Source: Rhodospirillaceae bacterium
GTDB taxonomy: Bacteria > Pseudomonadota > Alphaproteobacteria > Rhodospirillales > Rhodospirillaceae
Direction of reading: 5' to 3'
Assembly: GCA_029243545.1 (NCBI GenBank)
Contig: JAQWRV010000013.1
Location: 62,001-126,000 of the forward strand
DNA: 64,000 nt
Part shown: positions 31,962-40,129 of the stretch, piece by piece
Position numbering within the stretch: position 1 is the first letter of the stretch
Layout of the letters: every line of letters begins with the position of its first letter
Made by a program: the position numbers and the translations under genes
Notes under the pieces: generated by a model
Told to the model about the DNA's origin: nothing
Seen by the model: the letters and a program-made list of their open reading frames with translations, nothing else
Database searches by the model: none

Positions 31962-33821
31962 CTAGCCTTGGTTTTGCCCGCCCGATTGTGCTGTGCATCG
32001 AATTCTGGGCGGCTCCGAGGCTGAGCCAAAATTCCAAACATAGTTATCGTCATTGCGTTCTTGAGGGTCAATGAAACCATTTCTGTTGGTGTCACAATAA
32101 TAGTCGATGAGTTCCACTGCCGATGGCTGCAATGGACTCCACCCGGACTGCTCACCGGTAAGCGCACCAAGGTCAGCGGATTTTTCCAACTGGGCGTCGG
32201 CCGACCAAAAACTGTCCTTCTCTTCACCGGCGACCGTGATTCCGGAAATGCCCCCGGCAGTCCCCTCACTGGTCACTTTGCCGGCCGCGTAACTCTGACG
32301 CACCGTGCCGTTGTTGCGACCCACTAGGCCGCCAACATTATCGGCGCCATAAACTTCGCCAGTGGCATAACTGTTGCGCACGTCGCTCAAGGAATTAAAG
32401 CCGACAAGACCGCCTATGTTGTTGCCGTCTCCCTCAACTTTAGCCTCTGAGTAGCTGTTACGGACTTTCGCGTCCGTGTTCATACCCACAAGACCGCCTA
32501 AGTCATTGCTGCCAACGACGGAGCCTGTCGCATAGCTGCTCAGAACAAACCCAAATGTGTTCAGGCCAACGAGACCGCCCATTCCGCGACTTCCAGCGAC
32601 ATCAACATCAGCCCAACTGAAGTAGATTGCACCACGCATATCGCCGACTAATCCACCGATGGCCTGGTTACCGGATACTTTGCCTGACGCTTCACTGTAT
32701 GCCACTAGGCCTGCGCTGCCGCCAACCAAAGCGCCGATTGCCAATTCACCAGCGACTTCACCTTGTGCGCTGCATTGATAGACGATGCCAAAATTACTAC
32801 CGACCATGAGGCCCGCTCCGCCACGCCCGACGACCACACCATCTTCAATAACTAAGTTGCGCACCGTGCCTGATTGACCGAGCACACCGAACAAACCTAT
32901 GCCCCCACCCGAAGGCTTTGAGACGTGGAGGCCACGAATGGTATGACCCTGCCCGTCAACCGTCCCTTGGAATCCAAAGCGGTCAAAGGTGATCATGCAG
33001 TTGCCTTCGGGTCCACAGTTACCAATGGGTTCAAAATTCTCGATGGAAGATGCATCTAGATCACGCACCACTTGATAGTTACGAGCCATACGAACTGAAC
33101 GATCAAGCGTTGAAGACGCCCCCTCTTGAGCACCTAGACTACCGATCGCTTCGAATTGTTCTATGTTGCAAATCTCAAAGAAGCCATCACCGCTAACGTC
33201 AGCGGCAAACTCACCGGCATCGTTTGGAGCGGCATCATAGGCATCGGCCAATCCGTCGTTATCGCTGTCGACCGTCGCGTCACCGGATAAAGAAGAACAA
33301 ACTGAATCGACAACTGTCTCAGTGACTTGCTCGGCATCGTAAATCGCTTGCGCCAGCATACTGTTGTATTTGGCGATTTGATCGCTGTGGTCAAACTTCG
33401 GTGGCGCGCCACCACCATGAGGCGGGCCGCCTTGTTGGGCACCTTGTTCTTCGGCCGGGAGACCTTCACGCACGCGTTGGCGAATTTCACGACGCGTTAA
33501 ATATCCTGGCTGGGATGCATAGTAAGCAGAAATGTCCTGCAACTCCTGATCAGAGCGACCGAGAACCGACCCTCGCATCAGCGAATGAGTCCGACTGCCT
33601 TCAACATATTGCTGCAAAGCCAAGTATATATAGCGCTCGTGCTGACCGCCGATCTTCGGGTTGATAGGCGACGGGCTATAGCCGTCTGGACCATGGCAGG
33701 CAAAACAGTCGCGCGCCAATCGCTTGCCCCGGCCGGCGTCACCTTTCGCGACGACCGATGATGAAATGCTAGCTGTAAATGCCAGGGCAAGTATAACGGT
33801 GAGGCATTTTAGCTTGGTCAT
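31962..33821 (-). CDS. Exported cytochrome c fused to GLUG repeats
   Basis: The protein has about 619 aa. A signal peptide ends SSVVA, then a cytochrome c domain has its haem site C39-F-A-C42-H43 and a possible Met ligand in SLMRGSVLG. A Gly/Pro/His linker and a calcium-type DSDNDGLADAYD loop follow. A beta-helix-like region then leads into about seven GLUG-type repeats (GGLVG-x-N...SYATG-x-V-x-G). A last calcium-type loop, DTNRNGFIDPQERND, is near the end. GLUG repeats are known from large surface adhesins and proteases; joining them to a c-type haem domain is unusual. The ATG at 33821 puts the signal peptide first. Confidence 0.88.
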   Translation of the reverse strand: MTKLKCLTVILALAFTASISSSVVAKGDAGRGKRLARDCFACHGPDGYSPSPINPKIGGQHERYIYLALQQYVEGSRTHSLMRGSVLGRSDQELQDISAYYASQPGYLTRREIRQRVREGLPAEEQGAQQGGPPHGGGAPPKFDHSDQIAKYNSMLAQAIYDAEQVTETVVDSVCSSLSGDATVDSDNDGLADAYDAAPNDAGEFAADVSGDGFFEICNIEQFEAIGSLGAQEGASSTLDRSVRMARNYQVVRDLDASSIENFEPIGNCGPEGNCMITFDRFGFQGTVDGQGHTIRGLHVSKPSGGGIGLFGVLGQSGTVRNLVIEDGVVVGRGGAGLMVGSNFGIVYQCSAQGEVAGELAIGALVGGSAGLVAYSEASGKVSGNQAIGGLVGDMRGAIYFSWADVDVAGSRGMGGLVGLNTFGFVLSSYATGSVVGSNDLGGLVGMNTDAKVRNSYSEAKVEGDGNNIGGLVGFNSLSDVRNSYATGEVYGADNVGGLVGRNNGTVRQSYAAGKVTSEGTAGGISGITVAGEEKDSFWSADAQLEKSADLGALTGEQSGWSPLQPSAVELIDYYCDTNRNGFIDPQERNDDNYVWNFGSASEPPRIRCTAQSGGQNQG

Positions 33822-33862
33822 TAAATCGCTTTCAAGAACCGCGCGGAAAAAAGAAAAATGTT

Positions 33863-34360
33863 TTAAGCGGGATCGGGACGTAAACGCCATTCGCGCCAAC
33901 GCTTGCCGTTTTTGTATTGAATGATGACAAAGGTCGAAATAGTACGCAGGCCATCGTCCGCCTTGTAGCGGTCATGCTCAATTTGAACCATAGTATTACC
34001 GATCGATCCAAGCCGCTCCACATCGGCGCCATCCCAACTTGAGCCAAAGTCACCGGCAAAGAAAGTTTTCATAACAGAGATGGTTTCTTCTACGCCTTTT
34101 ACTAAAAGCTTCGGTGAGTCTGGGCCGTGCAATTCGTAAGTAGCAAAATCTTCTGCCATATGGGCGCGGGTGCCTTCCATGTCCTTGCGTATAAACGCAG
34201 CGGAAGATGCGGCCATGCTGTCCGCAAAGGCTTCAGGATATTCGCCAGCGACCCAATACATGCGATGATTATCAGCCCACCCTTCGACGCTCAATGAGCC
34301 AATACCGACTCCTATGCCGAGAGCGATAATAAGTGACGCTATTTGCGATCGTTTTGTCAT
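33863..34360 (-). CDS. Exported NTF2-like (DUF4440-type) protein
   Basis: The protein has about 165 aa with a signal or anchor helix (IASLIIALGIGVGIGSLSV), then an NTF2-like domain: a helix with AFADSMAASSAAFIRKD, then HMAEDFATYELHGP, VKGVEETISVMKTFF and a final sheet WREWRLRP. The catalytic or ligand role is unknown. The ATG at 34360 has a GGAGAG site. It precedes the cytochrome-GLUG gene by about 40 bp. Confidence 0.72.
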   Translation of the reverse strand: MTKRSQIASLIIALGIGVGIGSLSVEGWADNHRMYWVAGEYPEAFADSMAASSAAFIRKDMEGTRAHMAEDFATYELHGPDSPKLLVKGVEETISVMKTFFAGDFGSSWDGADVERLGSIGNTMVQIEHDRYKADDGLRTISTFVIIQYKNGKRWREWRLRPDPA

Positions 34361-34467
34361 GGAGGCCTCTCCTTTAAGTTGACGGGATGATAGGGGCCGC
34401 GCCCTGGTGTAATGAACCGCTTTTCGAACCCGTGACCACGGCACGGCTTAATCGGTGAAAAAAGGAG

Positions 34468-34499
34468 TAAAAAAAGACCCCCGGCAATACCGAGGGTCT
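34468..34499 (-). terminator. Rho-independent terminator
   Basis: Minus-strand stem GACCC...CGG around a TATTG loop pairs with CCGGGGGTC, followed by TTTTTT. It lies just after the stop of the 34524-35162 gene and separates that pair of paralogues from the cytochrome-GLUG group. Confidence 0.85.
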
Positions 34500-34523
34500 G
34501 TCAAATTCGTCTATTAGAACTCT

Positions 34524-35162
34524 TTAGCGCATTGAAACCTGCTCGAAATCCTTGATACGAACTGTAATCAGGCGTGTTTCAGGGTCCCATGGATCGACTT
34601 CCAAAGGCACGCCTAAGATTTCACCGTAACGTTCGTAGAGCGGCTTCTGCCACACGTTATATATTTCTTCTTCCGTTAGGTCGTGCTGCCCCATACGGAC
34701 CGTCTGTGTGAGCACATGACCAAACGGGGAAACAAAACGACGCACGCCAGGCTGCATTTCCGTTTCAAGAACAAGTTGGAAATGGCAGGTGGTCTGTTCA
34801 AACACGGCTTTAAGTGCGAGTTCTTTTTCTCCGGTTTGCTTAATCATCTTGGCAACCCGCGCCAACATCGGCCGTTCGGTTTCACCCTTGTCGTCCACGA
34901 TTTCTTTAAGCAAATCATTGTCTTTAGCAAACTGAATATGACCCAGAGTCATTTTTACCAAAGCATCGTTGACTTCATGCTCATACGATCGGCTTGAATG
35001 ATTAAGGGTCTTGAACACCATTTGCATGATGTTGCCTAACTCCTCCGTCTTCTCCGGAAAGAGCGAATACTGGCCTACTTGACGGCCCTCGGCGAAAGCC
35101 GCGCTGGACATCGTAAGAGCAAAGGTGCCAACCATGGCTATTTTCAAAATACGTAGGGTCAT
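34524..35162 (-). CDS. Exported member of an unrecognised paralogous pair
   Basis: The protein has about 212 aa with a signal peptide ending SSAAFA, then a mostly helical domain. It shares with the gene just upstream the blocks NDALVK-x2-L-x-HIQFAKD, PML-R, a T-x-C-x2-Q segment, PFG-x-VL, GQ-x-DLT-x-EEI and a C-terminal LE-V strand. The shared Cys and acidic residues may matter, but no fold is recognised. The GGGAG site fixes the ATG at 35162. A strong terminator follows. Confidence 0.75.
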   Translation of the reverse strand: MTLRILKIAMVGTFALTMSSAAFAEGRQVGQYSLFPEKTEELGNIMQMVFKTLNHSSRSYEHEVNDALVKMTLGHIQFAKDNDLLKEIVDDKGETERPMLARVAKMIKQTGEKELALKAVFEQTTCHFQLVLETEMQPGVRRFVSPFGHVLTQTVRMGQHDLTEEEIYNVWQKPLYERYGEILGVPLEVDPWDPETRLITVRIKDFEQVSMR

Positions 35163-35195
35163 TAGCAAGTCTCCCAATCTAAAGAGTGTAATGGG

Positions 35196-35828
35196 TCAAT
35201 CTATAAGAGTTACGGTAATGTAGCCGTCTGTATCGATATTTGTGACTTCGAGTTCAAGTCCGAGCTGAGCTGCATAACCATGCAAACGGGGTTTTGTATA
35301 AGTATCGTGTATTTCTTCAATGGTAAGGTCGAACTGGCCGATCCTCTTACTGATTTCAAGCACGTAGCCGAAGGGCTCTTTGTAACGGCGCATGCCTGGG
35401 TCAGAATCCCACTCATCAAGCATCTGGTAAAAGCAAGACGTGCGATCAAACATGGCAATCATGCCAAGTTCGGTATTCCCTGTGTCTTCAATTTTACTTT
35501 TGATACGACCCAGCATCGGTGACATGGATTTCTGATCTTTCTCGATCATGCTTTCCACCAAACCGTGATCCTTGGCGAATTGAATGTGCGACAGATGCGC
35601 CTTTACCAACGCGTCATTGAAATAATGCTGGTAAGGCATGCTGTCAGACATGGTTTTGAGCACGACGTTAACAGCGCGGCCAAACTCTTCTTCGCGGCCC
35701 TGGATCGGAGACACCATTGCCAAAGTCGGATTAGGCCGTCCGGATCCGGACTCAGGGGCCACTCCAGGCGGAGGGCCACCTTTGGCTTTGTCAGCAGCGT
35801 CGAAAACAGGGCGTGGACTCTTGATCAT
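35196..35828 (-). CDS. Member of an unrecognised paralogous pair, no signal peptide
   Basis: The 210-aa protein is a clear paralogue of the next gene over about residues 50-195 (same NDALVK, HIQFAKD, PML-R, C-x2-Q, PFG, GQ-x-DLT blocks in order). Its N-terminal 40 residues are Pro/Gly-rich and contain no signal peptide, so the two copies probably work in different compartments. The GGGAG site supports the start. The copies are 33 bp apart and most likely come from a tandem duplication. Function unknown. Confidence 0.72.
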   Translation of the reverse strand: MIKSPRPVFDAADKAKGGPPPGVAPESGSGRPNPTLAMVSPIQGREEEFGRAVNVVLKTMSDSMPYQHYFNDALVKAHLSHIQFAKDHGLVESMIEKDQKSMSPMLGRIKSKIEDTGNTELGMIAMFDRTSCFYQMLDEWDSDPGMRRYKEPFGYVLEISKRIGQFDLTIEEIHDTYTKPRLHGYAAQLGLELEVTNIDTDGYITVTLID

Positions 35829-35978
35829 GCTGTATCTCCCAATCTCTGAGGCTGTTTTTTTTAGTTGTTCAGGAGTGTACCTCCACGCACGGGTCGAAGT
35901 CAGGTACGATTGCGTGATGTTGGAATGTTGACCGAACTGAGGACAATTGACGGTTCGAACTAAATCCGGCTAAACCCC

Positions 35979-36545
35979 TTAATTCCCGGTGTTTACCGGT
36001 TCTGAACGGCCGAGAACATCCACCAGGGTATCCGCCAGCTGCAAGGTGGTAGACCGCCGGCCGCTGCCATTGTCTGGGGTGGATGCTTCGCCAACCCATA
36101 GATTCGACTGGCCGGGACGATAGGCCGACATTCGCATGGTGAAGACGGCTGCGCCGGGTTCGGCATTGCTGTCGTCGAACCGCATCGTCACCCCCCTATC
36201 GTTCCGCTGCGCATCCATGGAGCGCAAACGATCATCGTTGGTGAAGGCATTGCGCGCAGCAATTCCAGGCAGCGGCGTTGTGCTGTCGACCGTGACAACA
36301 ATTTGCCCCTTTTCGGCAACTTGAAATCCACGCGCCCTCAGAAGCTTACGCACTTCATCAACAAGGTCTCGCTCAAGCGAGAGATCACGTCCCGTTCTCA
36401 CTTCCAAAACCTCATCGAATGGAAACGGCGCAAAGGCTGTGGCAGATACGCCGGACACAGGAGCGTTATCGGCTTGCGCAAACGCCAAGCCTGACAACAT
36501 GAAGGCGATGACGCCGGCGACAATACTTATCGCAATTATTTTCAT
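35979..36545 (-). CDS. Exported protein of unknown function
   Basis: The protein has 188 aa with a signal peptide ending GLAFAQA. The mature domain has alternating strands and helices (LVDEVRKLLRARGFQVAE, then VVTVDSTTPLPG, FTMRMSAYRPGQSNLWVGEAS and a final helix LADTLVDVLG). This is a pattern seen in DUF4136-like periplasmic lipid- or assembly-related proteins, but the match is not secure. It lies 9 bp after the FAD oxidoreductase gene. GGAGAG site upstream. Confidence 0.6.
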   Translation of the reverse strand: MKIIAISIVAGVIAFMLSGLAFAQADNAPVSGVSATAFAPFPFDEVLEVRTGRDLSLERDLVDEVRKLLRARGFQVAEKGQIVVTVDSTTPLPGIAARNAFTNDDRLRSMDAQRNDRGVTMRFDDSNAEPGAAVFTMRMSAYRPGQSNLWVGEASTPDNGSGRRSTTLQLADTLVDVLGRSEPVNTGN

Positions 36546-36554
36546 CCCACTCTC

Positions 36555-38237
36555 CTAGAGCTTCAGGGCCCCGGGATTCATCAGCCCATTGGGATCTACG
36601 ACTGCCTTGATTTTTTTCAGCATGCCCCATGCTTCGGGCTTACGGCTTTGGTCATAGCGGTACAGCTTGCCCAGCTGCATGGAGACCATCCCCATGTCGG
36701 CGAATATCTGGGTTAACTCGTCGCGCATGGCCTTAACAGTCGCGCGGCCTTCTTCATCGGCCTCATGGATAGGCAGCTTCTCAAGATGTTCTCGCCGCAT
36801 TACCTTTTCATACATCTTGAGACGCGCATCGGGCCAGAACCATACCGGCTCGATTATGAATCCGTAGTTGGCAACACCGACAAGAAGGAAACCATTGCGA
36901 ATGCCATGCTTCTCTTTGGCCTCCGCATATTTTTCAAAGACTGCCGTTACAGCGTCCAATGCCACCACCGCTTTCGAATGAGGCACAATGCAGTGAATAG
37001 GAATCCACCGTTCCCCTTGCGGCCCAAGAATTGAGTCCGGCGGCAAAAACGGTTCAGCATGAACGATCTTGGTGATAGAAGCTGGCAATGGCCGGCCGCC
37101 ACATTTCTTTGCGACGGCCTTAGCCTCGCGAAGCTTATCTTCAACACCGCCTTTAGTGTGATCTTCGACCGAAGCATGGAGACCATAAAAGACGTCATTG
37201 AGGTATCGCCGCCCCGCGATGGCGATTTGCAGTCCATCGGCCAGACCTGACTCGCGAATGACTTTGAACATTGTTCCAACGTCACCGAAAATATTTCCGC
37301 TGCCTTCTGAAACGCGCGCGGACTGCAGGTTCTTATCAAAGCCCATCGCTTCTGTGGCCAGACCTTCTCGACCGAGACTGGATAGCGCAGTCGCTAAATC
37401 AGCATACGTATCGAACGCATAAGCAAAATGGCGGCGATGTTCTGGCCGGCGGATGACCCGCAAAGTCGCTGTCGCTTTAATACCTAGCGCCCCGGAGTCA
37501 GCCAGAAACGGGCCCATGAGATCGGGCCCATAATGCTTCATGAATGGCAGACCACCTTCCAGGGCATGCGACCCGACGGGGAGAATGGTCCCATCCGCCA
37601 GCACCACATCCATACCGATCACTTGTTCGACAGCGGAGCCATAAAAGCCCGATCCGAAAAACACCGAGTTCTGCGAAAGAGCCCCGCCGACCCGGCTCTG
37701 GAATCCTGACAATGGCCCCCAATAAGGTGTGCGGAGATCCTTTTCCTTTAACGCGTCATTGAGTTCGGCCCAGGTGCACCCACACTCGACCGTGACATAC
37801 ATGTCTTCCTCGTTGATTTCGAGGATGCGGTCCATTTTCTGGGTATCAACGGTTATGGAATCAACACGCGTGTGGAGATAACCGTCGGTGTAGGACATGC
37901 CACCGCCACGTGGGACCAACGCCACGCGCGCGTCATGACAGGCGGACGCCGCGCGAGATAAGTCTTCTGTGGATATAGGGGAGATTGCTGCAAGCGGCGT
38001 TTCGAAACTGCGGAACGTATCTTCCGCGAAAAAGGCGCGCGACTCGTCATCCGTTTTTACGTTCTCAGCCCCCAATACCTGGCTGAGTTGATCAATCAGG
38101 CCTTTGTGGCCCGCCAAATCGACTCCAGCCTTGGTTTGCCCAGGGGGCACAGGTTCAACATCATATCCAGGGACAGGATTACTGTTTGAAAGCGTTGCGG
38201 AATTGGAAGGTTCAGCGTTGGGTGCATCTTCAGGCAT
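36555..38237 (-). CDS. FAD-linked oxidoreductase of the VAO/PCMH family
   Basis: The 560-aa protein has an N-terminal low-complexity Asn/Ser-rich segment (about 1-25). An FAD-binding domain of the PCMH type follows, with VPRGGGMSYTDGYLH near 108-122, then YVTVECGCTWAELN and a DSGALGIKATATL strand. A C-terminal GlcD-like substrate domain ends in the VDPNGLMNPGAL signature. Family members oxidise alcohols, hydroxy acids or phenols. The start has AGGGATT. A cytochrome c gene lies about 2.7 kb further down the same strand, so a flavocytochrome arrangement can be imagined; substrate unknown. Confidence 0.87.
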   Translation of the reverse strand: MPEDAPNAEPSNSATLSNSNPVPGYDVEPVPPGQTKAGVDLAGHKGLIDQLSQVLGAENVKTDDESRAFFAEDTFRSFETPLAAISPISTEDLSRAASACHDARVALVPRGGGMSYTDGYLHTRVDSITVDTQKMDRILEINEEDMYVTVECGCTWAELNDALKEKDLRTPYWGPLSGFQSRVGGALSQNSVFFGSGFYGSAVEQVIGMDVVLADGTILPVGSHALEGGLPFMKHYGPDLMGPFLADSGALGIKATATLRVIRRPEHRRHFAYAFDTYADLATALSSLGREGLATEAMGFDKNLQSARVSEGSGNIFGDVGTMFKVIRESGLADGLQIAIAGRRYLNDVFYGLHASVEDHTKGGVEDKLREAKAVAKKCGGRPLPASITKIVHAEPFLPPDSILGPQGERWIPIHCIVPHSKAVVALDAVTAVFEKYAEAKEKHGIRNGFLLVGVANYGFIIEPVWFWPDARLKMYEKVMRREHLEKLPIHEADEEGRATVKAMRDELTQIFADMGMVSMQLGKLYRYDQSRKPEAWGMLKKIKAVVDPNGLMNPGALKL

Positions 38238-38267
38238 AGGAATCCCTGCTTTTGTTGAATTTTCTTC

Positions 38268-38305
38268 GGATTTAGTTAGGATTTAGTTAGGATTTAGTTA
38301 GGATT
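38268..38305. repeat. Tandem 11-bp direct repeat in a divergent promoter region
   Basis: GGATTTAGTTA occurs three times in perfect tandem (38268-38300), plus five bases of a fourth copy. It begins 31 bp upstream of the FAD oxidoreductase start and 190 bp before the DUF1800 gene. The 11-bp period places copies on the same helix face, suiting a cooperative binding site or slippage-variable promoter spacing. Confidence 0.85.
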
Positions 38306-38456
38306 GTCGCGCGCCGTCTGAGGCGGAGCAAGAGCCGATTTATCTGCCCAAAATGCAACATTTTTGCGTCCATCAACGTTGTTCTAGGACTCTGGATTCA
38401 AAGCTTGGCTGTCTCAAGGCCACAGGCATGGGGTCTTTTGAATAGGAACCGGCACA

Positions 38457-40118
38457 ATGCATATGCTGCCTCTTGAACCCTCTTGGGAACGCAAGGCCCT
38501 TAACCGCGCCACGTTTGGGTGCCGGGAAGCGGACGAACTCTATGTCCAGCAAATTGGCTGGGAAGCCTGGGTCAATGAGCAACTGAATGTGCCGGATGGA
38601 GATGATGCCGAGCTTGCAACATTTCTGGCGCAACAGACCCTTAACATTGAGTACGAAGAATCCAACGAGTTCAACACCAACGACGACAGCGAAGGCTGGG
38701 ATGCCGTCGACGAGGAACGGCCACTCGTTACCTTATCGATGAGTGAGCAAGAGCTATACGAAATCCTTATCTACGCTGGTGACCGTCACCCCTGGGATGA
38801 AGTTTGGCGCGTCTATACCGAGGAAATGAATTCGGTCTACATACGGGCAACTCATTCGCGATTCCAATTGCGGGAGGTGATGACTGATTTTTGGTTGAAC
38901 CATTTTTCGGTCTGGTATGACCGCGACGACATTATGCGTCTCTCCACCTTGATCTACGATCGAGATGTTATCCGTCCGCGCGTGTTCGGAAATTTCCGCG
39001 ACATGCTGGGTGCCGTGGCACAATCGACAGCCATGCAATGGTATTTGGACAACGCGGGAAGCCCGGCAGACCATCCAAACGAAAACTACGCCCGTGAACT
39101 GATGGAACTGCACACGCTGGGGGAAGACGCCTATTTGGGAACAGTTGATCCTACGACAGTCGCGCGCGATGAAAGTGGCATTGCGGTCGGCTTTACGGAT
39201 CAAGACGTCATTGAAGTCTCGCGCGCATTTTCAGGCTGGACCCTAGAGTATGGTCAATGGGGCGGCGATGAGGTTGGTCAATTGCCTAACACTTGGCTTT
39301 TTACTTACAGCCCTTATCAACACAACACCGAAGCAGGGTTGTTTCTCGGTCAAAATCTTGCGCCCATGACTGCGGACATGGAACAAGGCGAACGCGTGCT
39401 CGATTTATTAGCAGATCATCCGGCCACGGCAGAATTCGTTGTGGGAAAAATGGTGCGCCGGTTCTTTGGTGAAAATCCACCGCAAGAAATACTCAACCGC
39501 GCCATCGCCACGTGGATGGAAAACCGCAGTGCTGCGGACCAAATCCAACGGGTCGTTGAAAGCATTCTACTTGACGGCACGGAAGTCGGAGACGAAGCAC
39601 CATCTCGCATCCGTCGCCCGTTTGAAAAAATGGTTGCTGCATGGCGCGCCATGGGAGCGACCGTCAACGCCAGCTGGATATGGACCCGGGTCTCCACCCA
39701 AACTAAAGACGCCGCATTTGATTGGCCGGGTCCGGATGGACGCCCCTACGTCAACGGATATTGGCTGGCCGGCACCCAGGTCATGCAGGCCTGGAACGGC
39801 TTATATAATGCGTCCACATGGGATCAGGGTGTCTCGGGAGACTTGCTCAGCGAAATGCCTGAAGACATGATGGACTCTGCCATCGCGATGACCGACTTTT
39901 GGATCGGCCGCATGATCGGCTACGAAGTCGCGTCCACTGTAGGCTACAACGAATTGGTCGACTTCTCGTTCAATTGGGCAGGCCCCATGGCTGCCTTTGA
40001 TTGGATGCAACAAACCGACGATCCGGAAGAGCAGGCTGAACGAGAACAAGGCGTGCAAAGGAACCTCAGAGGGTTCTGTTCACTTATCGCCACCGCAGAC
40101 GAGTTCGCCTGGGTATAA
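38457..40118 (+). CDS. DUF1800 family protein
   Basis: The 553-aa protein has the DUF1800 landmarks: LNRATFGCREAD near the N-terminus, MTDFWLNHFSVW, and HPNENYARELMELHTLGED. It ends with a C-terminal FCSLIATADEFAWV. The usual N-terminal Tat or signal sequence is absent. DUF1800 genes are normally followed by a DUF1501 gene; here the next gene is convergent and unrelated, so the pair is broken or split. Function of the family is not established. The AGGAACC site supports the ATG. Confidence 0.88.
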   Translation: MHMLPLEPSWERKALNRATFGCREADELYVQQIGWEAWVNEQLNVPDGDDAELATFLAQQTLNIEYEESNEFNTNDDSEGWDAVDEERPLVTLSMSEQELYEILIYAGDRHPWDEVWRVYTEEMNSVYIRATHSRFQLREVMTDFWLNHFSVWYDRDDIMRLSTLIYDRDVIRPRVFGNFRDMLGAVAQSTAMQWYLDNAGSPADHPNENYARELMELHTLGEDAYLGTVDPTTVARDESGIAVGFTDQDVIEVSRAFSGWTLEYGQWGGDEVGQLPNTWLFTYSPYQHNTEAGLFLGQNLAPMTADMEQGERVLDLLADHPATAEFVVGKMVRRFFGENPPQEILNRAIATWMENRSAADQIQRVVESILLDGTEVGDEAPSRIRRPFEKMVAAWRAMGATVNASWIWTRVSTQTKDAAFDWPGPDGRPYVNGYWLAGTQVMQAWNGLYNASTWDQGVSGDLLSEMPEDMMDSAIAMTDFWIGRMIGYEVASTVGYNELVDFSFNWAGPMAAFDWMQQTDDPEEQAEREQGVQRNLRGFCSLIATADEFAWV

Positions 40119-40129
40119 GTAAAATACCT

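Noticed and set aside
31949-32269. 107-codon N-terminal extension of the beta-propeller protein
   Set aside because: It overlaps the 3' end of the cytochrome-GLUG gene and would put a long basic segment before a clear Tat signal.
32061-33821. CRISPR-like spacing of repeats in the GLUG region
   Set aside because: The repeats are coding, degenerate at DNA level and keep reading frame; they are protein repeats, not a CRISPR array.
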